Shown: positions 25,921 through 34,866, counted from the first letter of the stretch. The stretch is DNA of 64,000 bases from Terrimicrobium sacchariphilum (GCF_001613545.1 NZ_BDCO01000002.1:558001-622000); one strand, 5' to 3'. Numbers and translations are program-made. Notes: a model not told the origin generated them from the sequence alone.

Positions 25921-26412
25921 CTAGCTCAGCCAGGCCAGCGCGCAGAGGGCGAGCAGGGTCACGAGGACCGCCCAGCCAAAGTAAAGCGGAGCCTGGGAGC
26001 TATGCCGCAGGAAGGCCTGCGTGGGATCGTCGGGATCGTAATACACCGTCACGTCTCCGCCGCGATGGAGCTGCGCGAGATAGCGCAGGGCCCGCTGCCG
26101 TTTGTGGAAGCCGACGGGTTCGCTGGGTGGAACGTACAGATGAATGCTTTCGATGACGCGCCCCTCATAGACTGCATCGCCCACCTGATACTGATACCGG
26201 ACGTTAACCGTATGGTCGTCCTCCCACCCGTGCCGGAACTCCTCCGTGCCGGCGGAGAGCAGGCGGCCCGGTACGGATGGCCATGTGCGGAATTTGCGAA
26301 ACGCCCGCAGGTAGCCCGAGGAGAGCCAGATCCAGATAATGAAGAACCCCCCGAACAAAATCGAAAACCACCAGACGCGGGGCATCGCGGCGAGATAAGC
26401 AGGCAGACTCAT
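25921..26412 (-). CDS. DUF3592-type membrane protein
   Basis: 163 residues with two transmembrane helices, one at about 14-32 (WWFSILFGGFFIIWIWLSSG) and one near the C terminus (YFGWAVLVTLLALCALAWLS). The soluble domain between them has the DUF3592 pattern: WPSVPGRLLSAGTEE, VRYQYQVGDAVYEG, and VTVYYDPDDPTQAFL. Function of the family is unknown. The adjacent upstream gene on the same strand is a second, divergent DUF3592 protein, so this is a paralogous pair. Confidence 0.85.
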   Translation of the reverse strand: MSLPAYLAAMPRVWWFSILFGGFFIIWIWLSSGYLRAFRKFRTWPSVPGRLLSAGTEEFRHGWEDDHTVNVRYQYQVGDAVYEGRVIESIHLYVPPSEPVGFHKRQRALRYLAQLHRGGDVTVYYDPDDPTQAFLRHSSQAPLYFGWAVLVTLLALCALAWLS

Positions 26413-26472
26413 CGAGGCGTCTGGACGTATTCCTTGGCGGATGACCAGCCAGTGCGAGGAGGAGTCATTACC

Positions 26473-26937
26473 CTACGGCGTAAAGAGCCAGCCAATGAGG
26501 CCGAATAACAGCCCGTTGAGCGCAAAGACCGCGCCAAACGCGACCAGGATGAAGGCCCTCTTGCTCACGCCCGGCTCCAGCACGGAGGTCTGCGGGCGGG
26601 CCGGATCGTACGCCACGGGAACGGTCGAGCCCTCGGGGTATTTGTTGTCGTAATACTGGGCAAAGCTGCGGCTGGCGGAGGAACCCTTCAGCCCATACGC
26701 GATGAGATCGCCGCAGTACTCCGTGCCGTCCACCGTGTAGGTGTAGGTGACCTCGGGCTTGTAGGTCCTGCCGCCCTTGGACCCGCGCTGGCTGGTCACC
26801 GTCGAGGTGCGAATGATCCCCTGCGCCGAAGGCCACGCCGCGCTCTCCCGCGCCTGGAGCACCGTCCGCACGCCGAAGCCCGCGACAGTGACCCCGACGA
26901 GGAAAAAGATACCGAGAAAGATGGCGACAAAGTTCAT
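26473..26937 (-). CDS. DUF3592-type membrane protein (paralogue)
   Basis: 154 residues; ATG at 26937 (MNFVAIFLGIFFLVG) is chosen as the first start next to the hydrophobic segment. Two transmembrane helices flank a DUF3592 domain: WPSAQGIIRTSTVTSQ, VTYTYTVDGTEYCGDLIAYG, STVPVAYDPARPQTSVLEPG. It is the paralogue of the gene at 25921-26412, 60 bases away on the same strand. Function unknown. The region upstream leads into the AT-rich island. Confidence 0.85.
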   Translation of the reverse strand: MNFVAIFLGIFFLVGVTVAGFGVRTVLQARESAAWPSAQGIIRTSTVTSQRGSKGGRTYKPEVTYTYTVDGTEYCGDLIAYGLKGSSASRSFAQYYDNKYPEGSTVPVAYDPARPQTSVLEPGVSKRAFILVAFGAVFALNGLLFGLIGWLFTP

Positions 26938-27337
26938 GATGTGATGGTTTCGCTTATACATCATCGCTTCCGCAAAAGCGATCCTAACCTTAGGAAATCT
27001 GTCGAAAACCATGCTAATACGGCAACCCTTGCAAGTTTGGCATGGGGGGATTTTTGCCAGTGCGTGCATGCCTGCCTCGACGAATCCGCGCGAGGTGTTG
27101 GGGAATTCGCTCCGGACGAAGCAATCCACCCACCCGCCGCGCACCCCTGGCTCGCGATGCCCCAACCATCCGTTCGCGGGAAAGAACCGCCCTCCGGTGT
27201 TTCCGAAAGGTTTTCAAAAAAACACCATCGGGAGCGAGAGGGAGAGAGCAACCGCCCGCCGCCCGCAGCGGCGACCCGTGGAATCCCACGCCGCCCGTAC
27301 TCTCTCTCTGGTTGGGTACTGTACTGTTCTGTGTAGC
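26938..27337. other. Intergenic interval before the phased array
   Basis: No supported gene. The end (27316-27335) holds short TACTGT/TTCTGT iterations running directly into the GTGAC array. Confidence 0.4.
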
Positions 27338-27425
27338 GTGACGTCACCGTGACAGGGCGTGACATCCCGTGTGACATGAGCGTGACGTCACAGTGACAAC
27401 AGCGTGACATGCCCGTGACAGGTCC
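27338..27425 (+). repeat. Array of eight GTGAC motifs in helical phase
   Basis: GTGAC begins at 27338, 27349, 27359, 27371, 27382, 27393, 27404 and 27415: steps of 11, 10, 12, 11, 11, 11 and 11 bases, so all lie on nearly the same face of B-DNA. Units 1 and 5 extend to the perfect palindrome GTGACGTCAC, 44 bases (four turns) apart. The array ends about 110 bases before the start of the nuclease-NACHT gene. It looks like an iteron or operator array for a cooperative DNA-binding protein. Confidence 0.85.
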
Positions 27426-27536
27426 GATCGGGAATCGCTAGCGGTCTAAATCTTGTGAGTATGATCCGCTTTGCTGAATGGGCGCACTCTTTTTACTCGT
27501 AAGATACACCGAAAAATTTAGATTTTCCATCCATCT

Positions 27537-30500
27537 ATGCACGACTATCAGCTGGAACGTCTTAATACCCGCTCATTTGAGCAGCTTATTCAAGCTCTTG
27601 GCTTGGAAATAATTGGTAAGCAGTTGATGGTTTTTGGTGACGGTCCGGACGGCGGACGAGAAGCTTCGTTTGATGGTTTGATAAATTATCCTAGTGGGGG
27701 AAAGTGCTGGGACGGATGTGGCATTGTGCAAGCCAAGTTTCGACAATACCCGGATGCTCTTGCCAAGGTCAATGCCGATTGGGCTATTAAACAGTTGAAT
27801 TCGGAGCTTTCGAAATTTGAGCCGCGACGGGAGAGCGAGAAGCAGGTTGTGCGAGGAGAAAGAATATGTCCCGAATACTACGTATTTGCTACAAACTTGT
27901 CTCTAAGTTCTGTAGCGAAAACGGGAGGAAAGGATCGTATATGTTCTATTCTAGACAATTTCAAAAAATCTCACGGGCTGAAAGATTATGCTGTGTGGGA
28001 CCGTGATCAGATATGCCGATTTCTAGATGTATATCGTGATATTCGTTCCACTTATGCAGCGTGGTTGCTTTCGGGTGATGTTCTGGCGGAAGTTGCAGAT
28101 TTTGTTCGGCTTAAGAAAACAGACTTTCTTAAAACTATTCGACGATATCTAGAAGTTGGGTTGCTGGATGATCAATTTGCGAAGCTTAGTCAGGGTGGAT
28201 ACACGGACGCAACCGCAATTCCTCTATCCAGAGTTTTTGTAGATCTGCCCGTAAAGGTGTCAAATGAACGAAATTATATAGATTCATCTTCTGACGAGTA
28301 CGATTTTAATGATCTCTCTGATGAGGAGTTGGATTTAAATGAGCAGGAACGAGTGACCTTTCTCGATCTATTTTTTGAAGAAGGTCGTCAGGTATTGAAG
28401 CCTTCGGCTAATTTCAACAATAAATTGGGAAGTGCTGGTCTGAGGCAGACAGCTGGAAGGGTGGTTTTGGTTGGTGGTCCAGGCCAAGGCAAGACTACAA
28501 TTAGTCAATTTGCGTGTCAGTTGTATAGAGCTGCGCTACTTCAAGAAGATTCCGCTAAACGGTCCCCTCAGGTTCGAGCTGCGTTATCTCATATTGAAAA
28601 TCAGGCTGGCGACATTCCGAAACCGAAGGTTCTTCGCTATCCGCTGCGTATTGATCTGAAGAAGTTGGCTGAATCGCTCGCCGGGGAGGGTGGTCTTTCG
28701 TCCAGTTCACTTCTTGATTATCTGGTAAAACATATATCGGAGAGAACCGACTGTGAATTAAGTAAATCTGAATTTCGCAAATGGCTATCGAGTTATCCTT
28801 GGTTGATTGTTCTTGATGGTCTTGATGAAGTGCCTGCCTCAAGTAATCGCAAGAGAATGATGGATGCAATTCGTGATTTTGTTAGCTCGGAAGTGCACGA
28901 TGAGGACGCAGACATATTAATTCTAGCAACTACGAGGCCTCAAGGTTATTCCGATGAATTTGATCCAAACTTCTATCTTCATCTTCCGCTTGCTTCGCTT
29001 AATGCAAATGAAGCGCTGAAGTATGGTAGTAGGCTCGCGAGTGCACGTCATCCTAATAATAATTTAAGGGTTGATGATCTCTGTAGTGCTCTGAAGAGAG
29101 CTACGGAAAACCCTGCTACCGTGCGTTTGATGGAATCTCCCTTGCAGGTAACGATCATGCTTGCACTTATTGAAGGCGGAGGAGAGCCGCCTGAACAGCG
29201 GTGGAAGCTTTTTCACGATTATTATGATGTGATTTATCGAAGGGAAAAGGAGCGAAACACAATTTTTTCAAAAATTCTTAGAACATATGAACCAGATATT
29301 CATTGGCTTCATCATCGCGCGGGTTGGGTGCTGCAACAGCGGAACGCTGCGATTGGTTCTACCGCAGCGCGGCTTTCTCATTCTGAATTTGAGGAAATCG
29401 TGGAAACTAGACTGCAAAAGCGTGGGCACTCGGAATCGGAAGGGCGCGCAACACTTGTAAGGCAAATACGGGAAGCTGCAACCGATCGACTTGTGTTTCT
29501 AGTAGGGAATAGCGCCAACGAGATTGGATTCGAGATTCGTTCCCTTCAGGAGTTTATGGCGGCTGAACATATCTTTTCGGGGCCAGAATCATGCGTGCTA
29601 GAAACAATTCGTGAAATAGCTCCTCACTCTTACTGGAGAAATGTATTCCTGTTTGCAGCTGGTAGGATATTCTTTGAAAAAGAACATCTAACGGATTCCT
29701 TAATTGGTATCTGTGGACGGTTGAATGAGGTGATTGTCAACCAGGAGCGCAAATTTATTGCTCCGGGTTCCCGGCTTGCGTTAGCAATGCTGGAAGATGG
29801 CGTGTCGAGAAATCAACCGGAGAATTCTCGTGCCCTTTCGCGTTGTGCAGCACGAATACTGGATGTGCTGCTTCCCGATGAGACTTCGAGGTTGCTCGAA
29901 TTATTTTCAAGCGAGGCTAAGGAGGTGTGGAATGAAGAGCTTGGGAGAAGATTGCAGGTAGATGAAGGATGTTTTCCTTATGCTCTTTGGAAGCTGTGTT
30001 TGGATCTGGTTCGAGGAGGTAACAAATTTGCCGAGAATCTGATGCTAACAGGCTTTCCGTGGAAGAGTGATAGTGTTGGAGTGTTTCTTTCGGAGGTGGT
30101 TCCGGAAATCTCGAGAATTCCGTCGGAATTTTGGATTTCATTTAGGAATTATATTTATGTGCATTCTCCGGCTATATGGAGGCGGATGTTTGCTGGAGAA
30201 ATGCTGCCGCAGTCGTTGAGATTTTCACCGATCAAAGAGCTCTTTAATATATACTCTCAAGACTTTGAAAGTGATGGAATTACTTTGCTTGATAACGATG
30301 GGGCGGAAACCTGTAATGCTCTAGTCTATAATGGTGACCGAAGACTTGCTCAATGGGCGGAATTGGGAAATCTTCCAGAAGAGGTGAGTGCGGATGTGCA
30401 TCCGGTCTGGGGTGATTTTTGTTTGGTTTCCGAGTTTGCTCGCAATTGCTCATCGGAAAACTTAATCCGACAGTTTTCGTTAATGAGTAGCGATTTTTCT

Positions 30501-30797
30501 TGTGGAGAGTCGGTCTCTGGCGAGTTTCCGTGGCAAATAAATGCGTGCCTTATTGCTCGGCAATTAGGGTTTTCAGTTGAGGAGATTTGCAAGGTAATTC
30601 ATGGTGGAGGATTGGGGCATGTTGCTGACTGGGAGCGCTGGGGTGCCGCTTGGAGGGGTGGTATTAGAATTTCTGAATTGGGATTCCCGAAAGATAAGTT
30701 TAAGTTAGTTTCCGATCAGCATCAAGGTATTGTGTTTTCTGCGAATGCATGGCGTCATAGCGGGGGGGTGATGAGGCGCAGTTTGCTGTTGCTTTAA
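27537..30797 (+). CDS. Mrr/PD-(D/E)XK-like nuclease fused to NACHT (STAND) NTPase, frame 1 of a split gene
   Basis: The frame gives 1086 residues. Residues 1-180 look like an Mrr-type restriction-endonuclease fold: FEQLIQA helix, GDGPDGGREASFDG and QAKFR (catalytic-type D/E and Q-x-K). Residues about 313-330 carry Walker A (GGPGQGKTT) and about 422-432 the NACHT-type Walker B (LIVLDGLDE); further downstream SLQEFMAAEH is a common NACHT hallmark. The rest is a long alpha-helical region, presumably the sensor. This layout is that of bacterial STAND/NACHT (Avs-like, bNACHT) anti-phage proteins, in which phage-protein sensing triggers the nuclease. DNA is much AT-richer than the neighbours and codon choice differs, pointing to transfer. 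The frame ends just after a G7 run; the next frame continues the protein. Defence role is inferred. Confidence 0.8.
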   Translation: MHDYQLERLNTRSFEQLIQALGLEIIGKQLMVFGDGPDGGREASFDGLINYPSGGKCWDGCGIVQAKFRQYPDALAKVNADWAIKQLNSELSKFEPRRESEKQVVRGERICPEYYVFATNLSLSSVAKTGGKDRICSILDNFKKSHGLKDYAVWDRDQICRFLDVYRDIRSTYAAWLLSGDVLAEVADFVRLKKTDFLKTIRRYLEVGLLDDQFAKLSQGGYTDATAIPLSRVFVDLPVKVSNERNYIDSSSDEYDFNDLSDEELDLNEQERVTFLDLFFEEGRQVLKPSANFNNKLGSAGLRQTAGRVVLVGGPGQGKTTISQFACQLYRAALLQEDSAKRSPQVRAALSHIENQAGDIPKPKVLRYPLRIDLKKLAESLAGEGGLSSSSLLDYLVKHISERTDCELSKSEFRKWLSSYPWLIVLDGLDEVPASSNRKRMMDAIRDFVSSEVHDEDADILILATTRPQGYSDEFDPNFYLHLPLASLNANEALKYGSRLASARHPNNNLRVDDLCSALKRATENPATVRLMESPLQVTIMLALIEGGGEPPEQRWKLFHDYYDVIYRREKERNTIFSKILRTYEPDIHWLHHRAGWVLQQRNAAIGSTAARLSHSEFEEIVETRLQKRGHSESEGRATLVRQIREAATDRLVFLVGNSANEIGFEIRSLQEFMAAEHIFSGPESCVLETIREIAPHSYWRNVFLFAAGRIFFEKEHLTDSLIGICGRLNEVIVNQERKFIAPGSRLALAMLEDGVSRNQPENSRALSRCAARILDVLLPDETSRLLELFSSEAKEVWNEELGRRLQVDEGCFPYALWKLCLDLVRGGNKFAENLMLTGFPWKSDSVGVFLSEVVPEISRIPSEFWISFRNYIYVHSPAIWRRMFAGEMLPQSLRFSPIKELFNIYSQDFESDGITLLDNDGAETCNALVYNGDRRLAQWAELGNLPEEVSADVHPVWGDFCLVSEFARNCSSENLIRQFSLMSSDFSCGESVSGEFPWQINACLIARQLGFSVEEICKVIHGGGLGHVADWERWGAAWRGGIRISELGFPKDKFKLVSDQHQGIVFSANAWRHSGGVMRRSLLLL
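30762..30768 (+). repeat. Run of seven G at the frame break
   Basis: The first frame reads AGC GGG GGG GTG ATG here and stops at 30797. One extra G, or a -1 ribosomal slip, would read on into the downstream frame without a stop, giving about 1337 residues in all. Confidence 0.85.
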
Positions 30798-31549
30798 CTA
30801 AAGCTTTGCCTTATCTGAAAGCCGATAGCGCTGTAGTTAGGAGTCTGCTTGATGTGTGCTGCTTTGGGCTTGGAAATTGTGCGGATGAGTGGGGAGGTGG
30901 CATTTTCCCGACGATTGAGAATTTGATTGAGGTGTGTTCCAAGCTGGGAGCTCAGTTGCCGCGCGCCCTTGTGGCTGCTATTCTTCAATCTCCTTTTGGG
31001 GTGGACGAAAAAATGAGGCTCGTCGGTTTAATCGGTCCTAACGTGGAGTCGCGGTCATGGTTGTCTTTTGGCGGGGGACGTTCTGATAGGGTAAATGCAT
31101 CGTCTCAACTTCTCGTTGAGAAGTTCGGTGAATCCGAAATCCTAGATGAATTCTTTGGCGCAATTTCTTGTCTTCCACCGCTTGCGTTTCTCCGTATGAT
31201 GCCAACAGGCTATCTGCAAAGCTGCCGGTTGCGTGGCGGTCTCTACAGGCGGGCAGCAAGTGTCCTTAGAATTAACAGTCTGCGATGGGAGGGAGCTGAA
31301 AATGAAATTGCGACTGAGGCATTGCAGCTGAGTTCAAAATTTCCAAGGCTTCTTGAAGAGCTGTTCAGATTTATAGATCTACAAGGGCTATGTGGTAGCG
31401 ACATCGAGGAGGTTGTTGTTCTTTTGTTGCAGGCTTCATGTCCGGCGTTATCTGTTTCGCTGAAGCATAGTGGGCTCCGCCTGCTTGTTAAGCTTGTCGA
31501 GCGTCGACCGGCAATGACAGTCATTCCTGATCCTTTGATGGCGAAATGA
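30770..31549 (+). CDS. C-terminal part of the nuclease-NACHT protein, second frame
   Basis: From 30770 this frame is open to a stop at 31549, about 259 residues (DEAQFAVALTKALPYLKADS and onward). A TTG at 30806 could start it separately, but no ribosome site is evident. AT-rich composition and helical-repeat character (VVRSLLDVCCFGLG, LQLSSKFPRLLEELFRFIDL, LRLLVKLVERRPAM) are the same as in the preceding frame. It is best read as the continuation of one gene interrupted at the G7 run. It may belong to the sensor region. Whether it is expressed as a fusion, a separate chain or not at all cannot be decided here. Confidence 0.7.
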   Translation, partial: DEAQFAVALTKALPYLKADSAVVRSLLDVCCFGLGNCADEWGGGIFPTIENLIEVCSKLGAQLPRALVAAILQSPFGVDEKMRLVGLIGPNVESRSWLSFGGGRSDRVNASSQLLVEKFGESEILDEFFGAISCLPPLAFLRMMPTGYLQSCRLRGGLYRRAASVLRINSLRWEGAENEIATEALQLSSKFPRLLEELFRFIDLQGLCGSDIEEVVVLLLQASCPALSVSLKHSGLRLLVKLVERRPAMTVIPDPLMAK

Positions 31550-31599
31550 TAAGATGATCCATGTGTAGCTGCGCCTTGCGGGAACGGGCGGATCTCGGG

Positions 31600-31855
31600 G
31601 ATGTAGGAATAGCTTAATAGGACTATATAGGAGACCGGTTTTTTGCTGGCGCGCCGGGCAGAGGAGTCTGAGCGATGCGCAGAAGGTGAAGAGGGCGTGG
31701 AGGTCTTCGGTGGGGTCAGCGGGGTTTTGTTCCTGCGGGGCGAGGGATTCGGCGAGGGTGCGGCCTGCTGCTAATGTCTGAGGAGGGTGTATTGACTGGC
31801 ATTAAGGAGCCTTAAGTAGGCGCTGTGGTCGGCTCGGTAGACGAAGAGGTGGATG
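31600..31855 (-). pseudogene. Possible DUF2063 (HvfC-like) C-terminal remnant, frameshifted
   Basis: On the minus strand one frame reads HLFVYRADHSAYLRLLNASQ YTLLR and stops. One shift later a second frame continues LAAGRTLAESLAPQEQ and then DLHALFTFCASLRLL. Joined, this resembles the C-terminal domain of DUF2063 proteins (a strand-rich RxDxxxYxRRLxxxExALLxALxxGxxLxEA pattern). I see no N-terminal half or partner gene. It is a tentative call for a decayed gene. Confidence 0.35.
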
Positions 31856-31992
31856 GCCTCGGGGCGGAAGCGGTGGGCTATGGCCGGGCTGGTTGCTTCG
31901 GTCCGCCCGGGCGCTGGTGTCGGCGCGGAGGTGGTTGCACATGAGGCGGATGACGATGTCGTAGACGGGGTAACGGAGCGCGAACAGCGGGC

Positions 31993-32076
31993 GTGGAACT
32001 GGAAGCGCGGATCACCGCCGCGACGAAGAAACACAACAAGTACCTCAAGGAACTCGGCCTCCCGCCGCTGCCGTAG
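31993..32076 (+). pseudogene. Possible C-terminal remnant of a type I DNA methylase (HsdM-like)
   Basis: A short open tail ending TAG at 32074 reads VELEARITAATKKHNKYLKE and then LGLPPLP. The pattern of a helix ending KHNxxLxELGLPPLP is one I associate with C termini of N6-adenine (HsdM-type) methylases. Nothing upstream in frame continues it; a stop lies at 31957. If right, it is the end of a lost restriction-modification locus next to the NACHT gene. Confidence 0.35.
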
Positions 32077-32082
32077 GGGCAG

Positions 32083-32190
32083 GGATTTTTACAAAAGACC
32101 GCCAAGGCAGGGACGAACAAAAGGAAGCGAAGGAAACGAAGGGGGAGGCAGGAAGGCCGTCAACCGAAGGGCGCGAAGGGTTTGGCTGCG
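32083..32190 (+). repeat. Dispersed AAGG-phased repeat, copy 2
   Basis: Begins TTTTTACAAAAGACCGCCAA and includes GAACAAAAGGAAGCGAAGG; AAGG recurs at about 9-base steps, ending near GAAGGGCGCGAAGGG. Same family as the copies at 49 and 56 kb. Confidence 0.7.
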
Positions 32191-32459
32191 CGGGACTCCG
32201 CGCAGGCCGGGCCGTACAAGGGCGTTTTCAAGCTGCGGGCGAAGTAATCTTTCCGAAGGATAACACTTTGTTTTTACGCGGGTTACATCCTTCGTGTCCG
32301 GGCATCGGGTTTGCGTACCCTTGGTCTATGCCGGGAACGGTGAGCCGATTTGCCGGGCAGGCCGGGCGGTGGGTCCAGGGGTGGGGTTTTTGTCGGAATG
32401 GCGCGGGCGGGGGTGGGGTTCGCGGGGAAATGGCGTCGAAAACGTAAAAAGGCGCTCTA

Positions 32460-32488
32460 TTGACAGGGGGGCAGTGGCTCCGCATAGT
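32460..32488 (+). promoter_or_regulatory. typA promoter
   Basis: TTGACA at 32460-32465, 17-base spacer, CATAGT at 32483-32488. The predicted start near 32495 leaves a 21-base leader before the typA ATG. Confidence 0.6.
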
Positions 32489-32515
32489 GCTCCGCCCGTT
32501 CAATCCGGGATCGCC

Positions 32516-34336
32516 ATGCAAAATATTCGAAATATCGCCATTATCGCCCACGTGGACCACGGTAAGACCACGCTGGTCGACCAGCTCCTTAAACAAGCGG
32601 GAACCTTCCGCGCCAACCAAAAGACCGACGAGCGCATGATGGACTCGATGGACTTGGAAAAGGAGAAAGGCATCACGATCCGCGCGAAGAACGCCGCTTT
32701 CCGCTGGCATAATTACCATGTGAATATCGTCGACACTCCCGGCCACGCCGACTTTGGCGGCGAGGTGGAGCGCATCATGAAGATGGTCGACGGCGTGCTG
32801 CTGGTGGTGGATTCCCACGACGGCCCGCAGGCCCAGACGAAGTTCGTGCTGCGCAAGGCGATGGAAAACGGCCTCAAGCCGATCGTGGTGATCAACAAGA
32901 TCGACCGTGAAAACGCGCGTCCGCACAAGGTGCTCGACATGGTGTTTGAGCTTTTCATGGAACTCGAGGCGACGGATGAACAGCTCGACTTTCCGCATAT
33001 TTACGCCAGCGCCAAGGCGGGCTTCGCCAAGCGCGAGATCGACCACGAGAGCGACAACATGGAGCCACTTTACGAGGCGATCGTGAAGCACATCCCGCCG
33101 CCGCCAAAGGCCGACAAGGATTACTTCCAGATGCTCGTGTCGAACCTCGACTACAGCGATTACCTCGGTCGTATCGCCTACGGGCGCATCATCAGCGGTT
33201 CCGTCAAGGTGGGCCAGAGCATCGTGTGTGTACACAAGGATGGCCGCAAGGAGCGTGGTAATGTGACGGCGCTCTTCAGCCACGAGGGCCTGGAGAAGGT
33301 CCAGATCGAGAGCGCCAGCGAGGGCGACATCATCGGCCTGACGGGATTTGAGGAAGTTTTCATCGGCGAGACGCTGGTCGACAACGAAGAGCGCGAGGCG
33401 CTGCCCTTTGTCGACATCGACCCGCCGACCATCGCGATGAAGATCTGCGTGAACGACTCGCCGCTGGCGGGTCGCGAGGGCAAGCTGCTGACGGCGCGCC
33501 AGATCAAGGATCGCCTCGTCCGCGAGACCCGTACGAATGTGTCGATCATCGTCGCGGAGACGGAAACCGCCGGCCACTTTGACGTGAAGGCGCGTGGTGA
33601 GATGCAGATCGCGATTCTCGTCGAGCAGATGCGCCGCGAGGGCTTTGAGCTGCTCGTTTCGCGTCCCGAGGTCATCTTCCGCCGCGACGAGGCGGGCAAC
33701 CTCCTCGAGCCGATGGAGACGCTTTACGTTGACGTGCCGCCGGACAACCTCGGCGACATCCTGCAGTCGCTCGCCAGCCGCAAGGCCGAGATCGTGAACA
33801 TGCAGCACAACCCGCACAGCGTGCTCGTCGAGGCGACGATCCCGACGCGCGGATTGATCGGATTTGAGACGGACCTCGTGAACGTGACGAAGGGTCACGG
33901 CATCGCGAGCCACCTCTTCAAGGAATACGGACCGCACAAGGGCGACATCCCGAGCCGCAACAACGGCGTGCTGGTCTCCATGGAAGGCGGCACGAGCACG
34001 GCCTACGCGCTGGACAGCATCCAGGAGCGCGGTCGCCTGTTCATCGGGCCCCAGGAGGAGATTTACGAGGGAATGATCGTGGGTGAAAACGCCCGCCCGG
34101 ACGACATGCCGGTGAATCCCTGCAAGGCCAAGAAGCTCACTAACATGCGAAGCCAGGGTGACGGCAAGGGCATTCAGCTCGCCCCGCCGCTCGTGCTCTC
34201 GCTCGAGCGCTCCCTCGAGTACATCGCTCCCGATGAATACGTCGAGGCGACCCCGAAGAGCCTGCGCCTGCGCAAGAAGATCCTCGATGCCAACGCCCGC
34301 AAGCGTGCGCAGACGAAGGTCAACGTGGCCGAATAA
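32516..34336 (+). CDS. typA: Ribosome-associated GTPase TypA/BipA
   Basis: Translational GTPase related to EF-G and LepA, binding the ribosome and helping 50S assembly and growth at low temperature or stress. The start at 32516 ([20 protein letters not shown]) gives 606 residues, the family norm; the frame runs further upstream, but through the promoter. Motifs: G1 [10 protein letters not shown]2 region EKGITI, G3 [15 protein letters not shown]4 NKIDR. Domain II, EF-G-like III and V domains and the C-terminal TypA domain ([17 protein letters not shown]) follow. It is the first core gene after the AT-rich island and appears monocistronic, with a terminator. Confidence 0.97.
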   Translation: MQNIRNIAIIAHVDHGKTTLVDQLLKQAGTFRANQKTDERMMDSMDLEKEKGITIRAKNAAFRWHNYHVNIVDTPGHADFGGEVERIMKMVDGVLLVVDSHDGPQAQTKFVLRKAMENGLKPIVVINKIDRENARPHKVLDMVFELFMELEATDEQLDFPHIYASAKAGFAKREIDHESDNMEPLYEAIVKHIPPPPKADKDYFQMLVSNLDYSDYLGRIAYGRIISGSVKVGQSIVCVHKDGRKERGNVTALFSHEGLEKVQIESASEGDIIGLTGFEEVFIGETLVDNEEREALPFVDIDPPTIAMKICVNDSPLAGREGKLLTARQIKDRLVRETRTNVSIIVAETETAGHFDVKARGEMQIAILVEQMRREGFELLVSRPEVIFRRDEAGNLLEPMETLYVDVPPDNLGDILQSLASRKAEIVNMQHNPHSVLVEATIPTRGLIGFETDLVNVTKGHGIASHLFKEYGPHKGDIPSRNNGVLVSMEGGTSTAYALDSIQERGRLFIGPQEEIYEGMIVGENARPDDMPVNPCKAKKLTNMRSQGDGKGIQLAPPLVLSLERSLEYIAPDEYVEATPKSLRLRKKILDANARKRAQTKVNVAE

Positions 34337-34369
34337 GCCCCGTCTTTAGACAACTTCGAAAACGTCTTG

Positions 34370-34412
34370 TTGAGCGTCCCAGCCACCCGGCCGGGGCGCT
34401 CAATGCGTTTTT
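34370..34412 (+). terminator. Terminator after typA
   Basis: Inverted repeat TTGAGCGTCCC (34370-34380) with GGGGCGCTCAA (34393-34403), one mismatch, followed closely by GCGTTTTT. Confidence 0.7.
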
Positions 34413-34796
34413 GGGGAGTTGCTTTTTGGAAGGCCGGGAGTAATTTTCGCCCGTGATTCTCCGTGCATTGTTGGCGCAATGGGAGAGCAGGAGACTCTTA
34501 ATCTCCTGGTTGTAGGGAGGGATCCTACGCGATTAGCTCCCCGGCGATGGCCGGGTGTTGGCACGGCAATGGAGCGTTGTGATCTCGCTCTGCTCTGGTT
34601 CCAGAGACAGACTTTTCTATTTATCACTCAGAAATGCCGCATTTCATGAGTAATAAATCGGGCGGATATTACTCATGCGCTGCTCAGTGGTGTTTCCACA
34701 ATGGGCTGGCGACAAGCTGCAATCGCCCATAACCGGCGGGGCATGCCCCGCCTTGGTGTCCTTTGCGACGTTGGCTTCGCCTGTCTCGCAGACTCG
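34413..34796. other. Intergenic interval with an 18-bp palindrome
   Basis: No supported gene between the typA terminator and the repeat near gatB. It holds the perfect palindrome GGCGGGGCATGCCCCGCC at 34735-34752. A 76-codon plus-strand frame (34419-34649) has no recognisable product. Confidence 0.4.
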
Positions 34797-34862
34797 GCTC
34801 TGTAAAAGGTCTGCCTGTCTTTCTCTTCGTTTCCTTCGCTGCCTTCTGTTCAGAAGGTTTGA
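34797..34862 (-). repeat. Dispersed AAGG-phased repeat, inverted copy
   Basis: On the minus strand it reads GAACAGAAGGCAGCGAAGG, AAACGAAG and then the arm ending in TTTTACAG. This is the same composition as the plus-strand copies, in the opposite orientation. Confidence 0.7.
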
Positions 34863-34866
34863 AGGC

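Noticed and set aside
27316-27425. Regularly spaced repeats that might be a CRISPR array
   Set aside because: Units are 11 bases with no unique spacers of about 30 bases, and no cas gene is present; this is a phased short-motif array.
30755-30775. Canonical -1 slippery heptamer at the G7 run
   Set aside because: The in-frame bases (C GGG GGG G) do not fit the X XXY YYZ rule well; slippage on GGG remains possible but not by the classical motif, so indel or phase variation is kept as the main reading.
32180-32250. A short open tail ending KGVFKLRAK before typA
   Set aside because: It looks vaguely like a protein C terminus but has no recognisable family or upstream frame.
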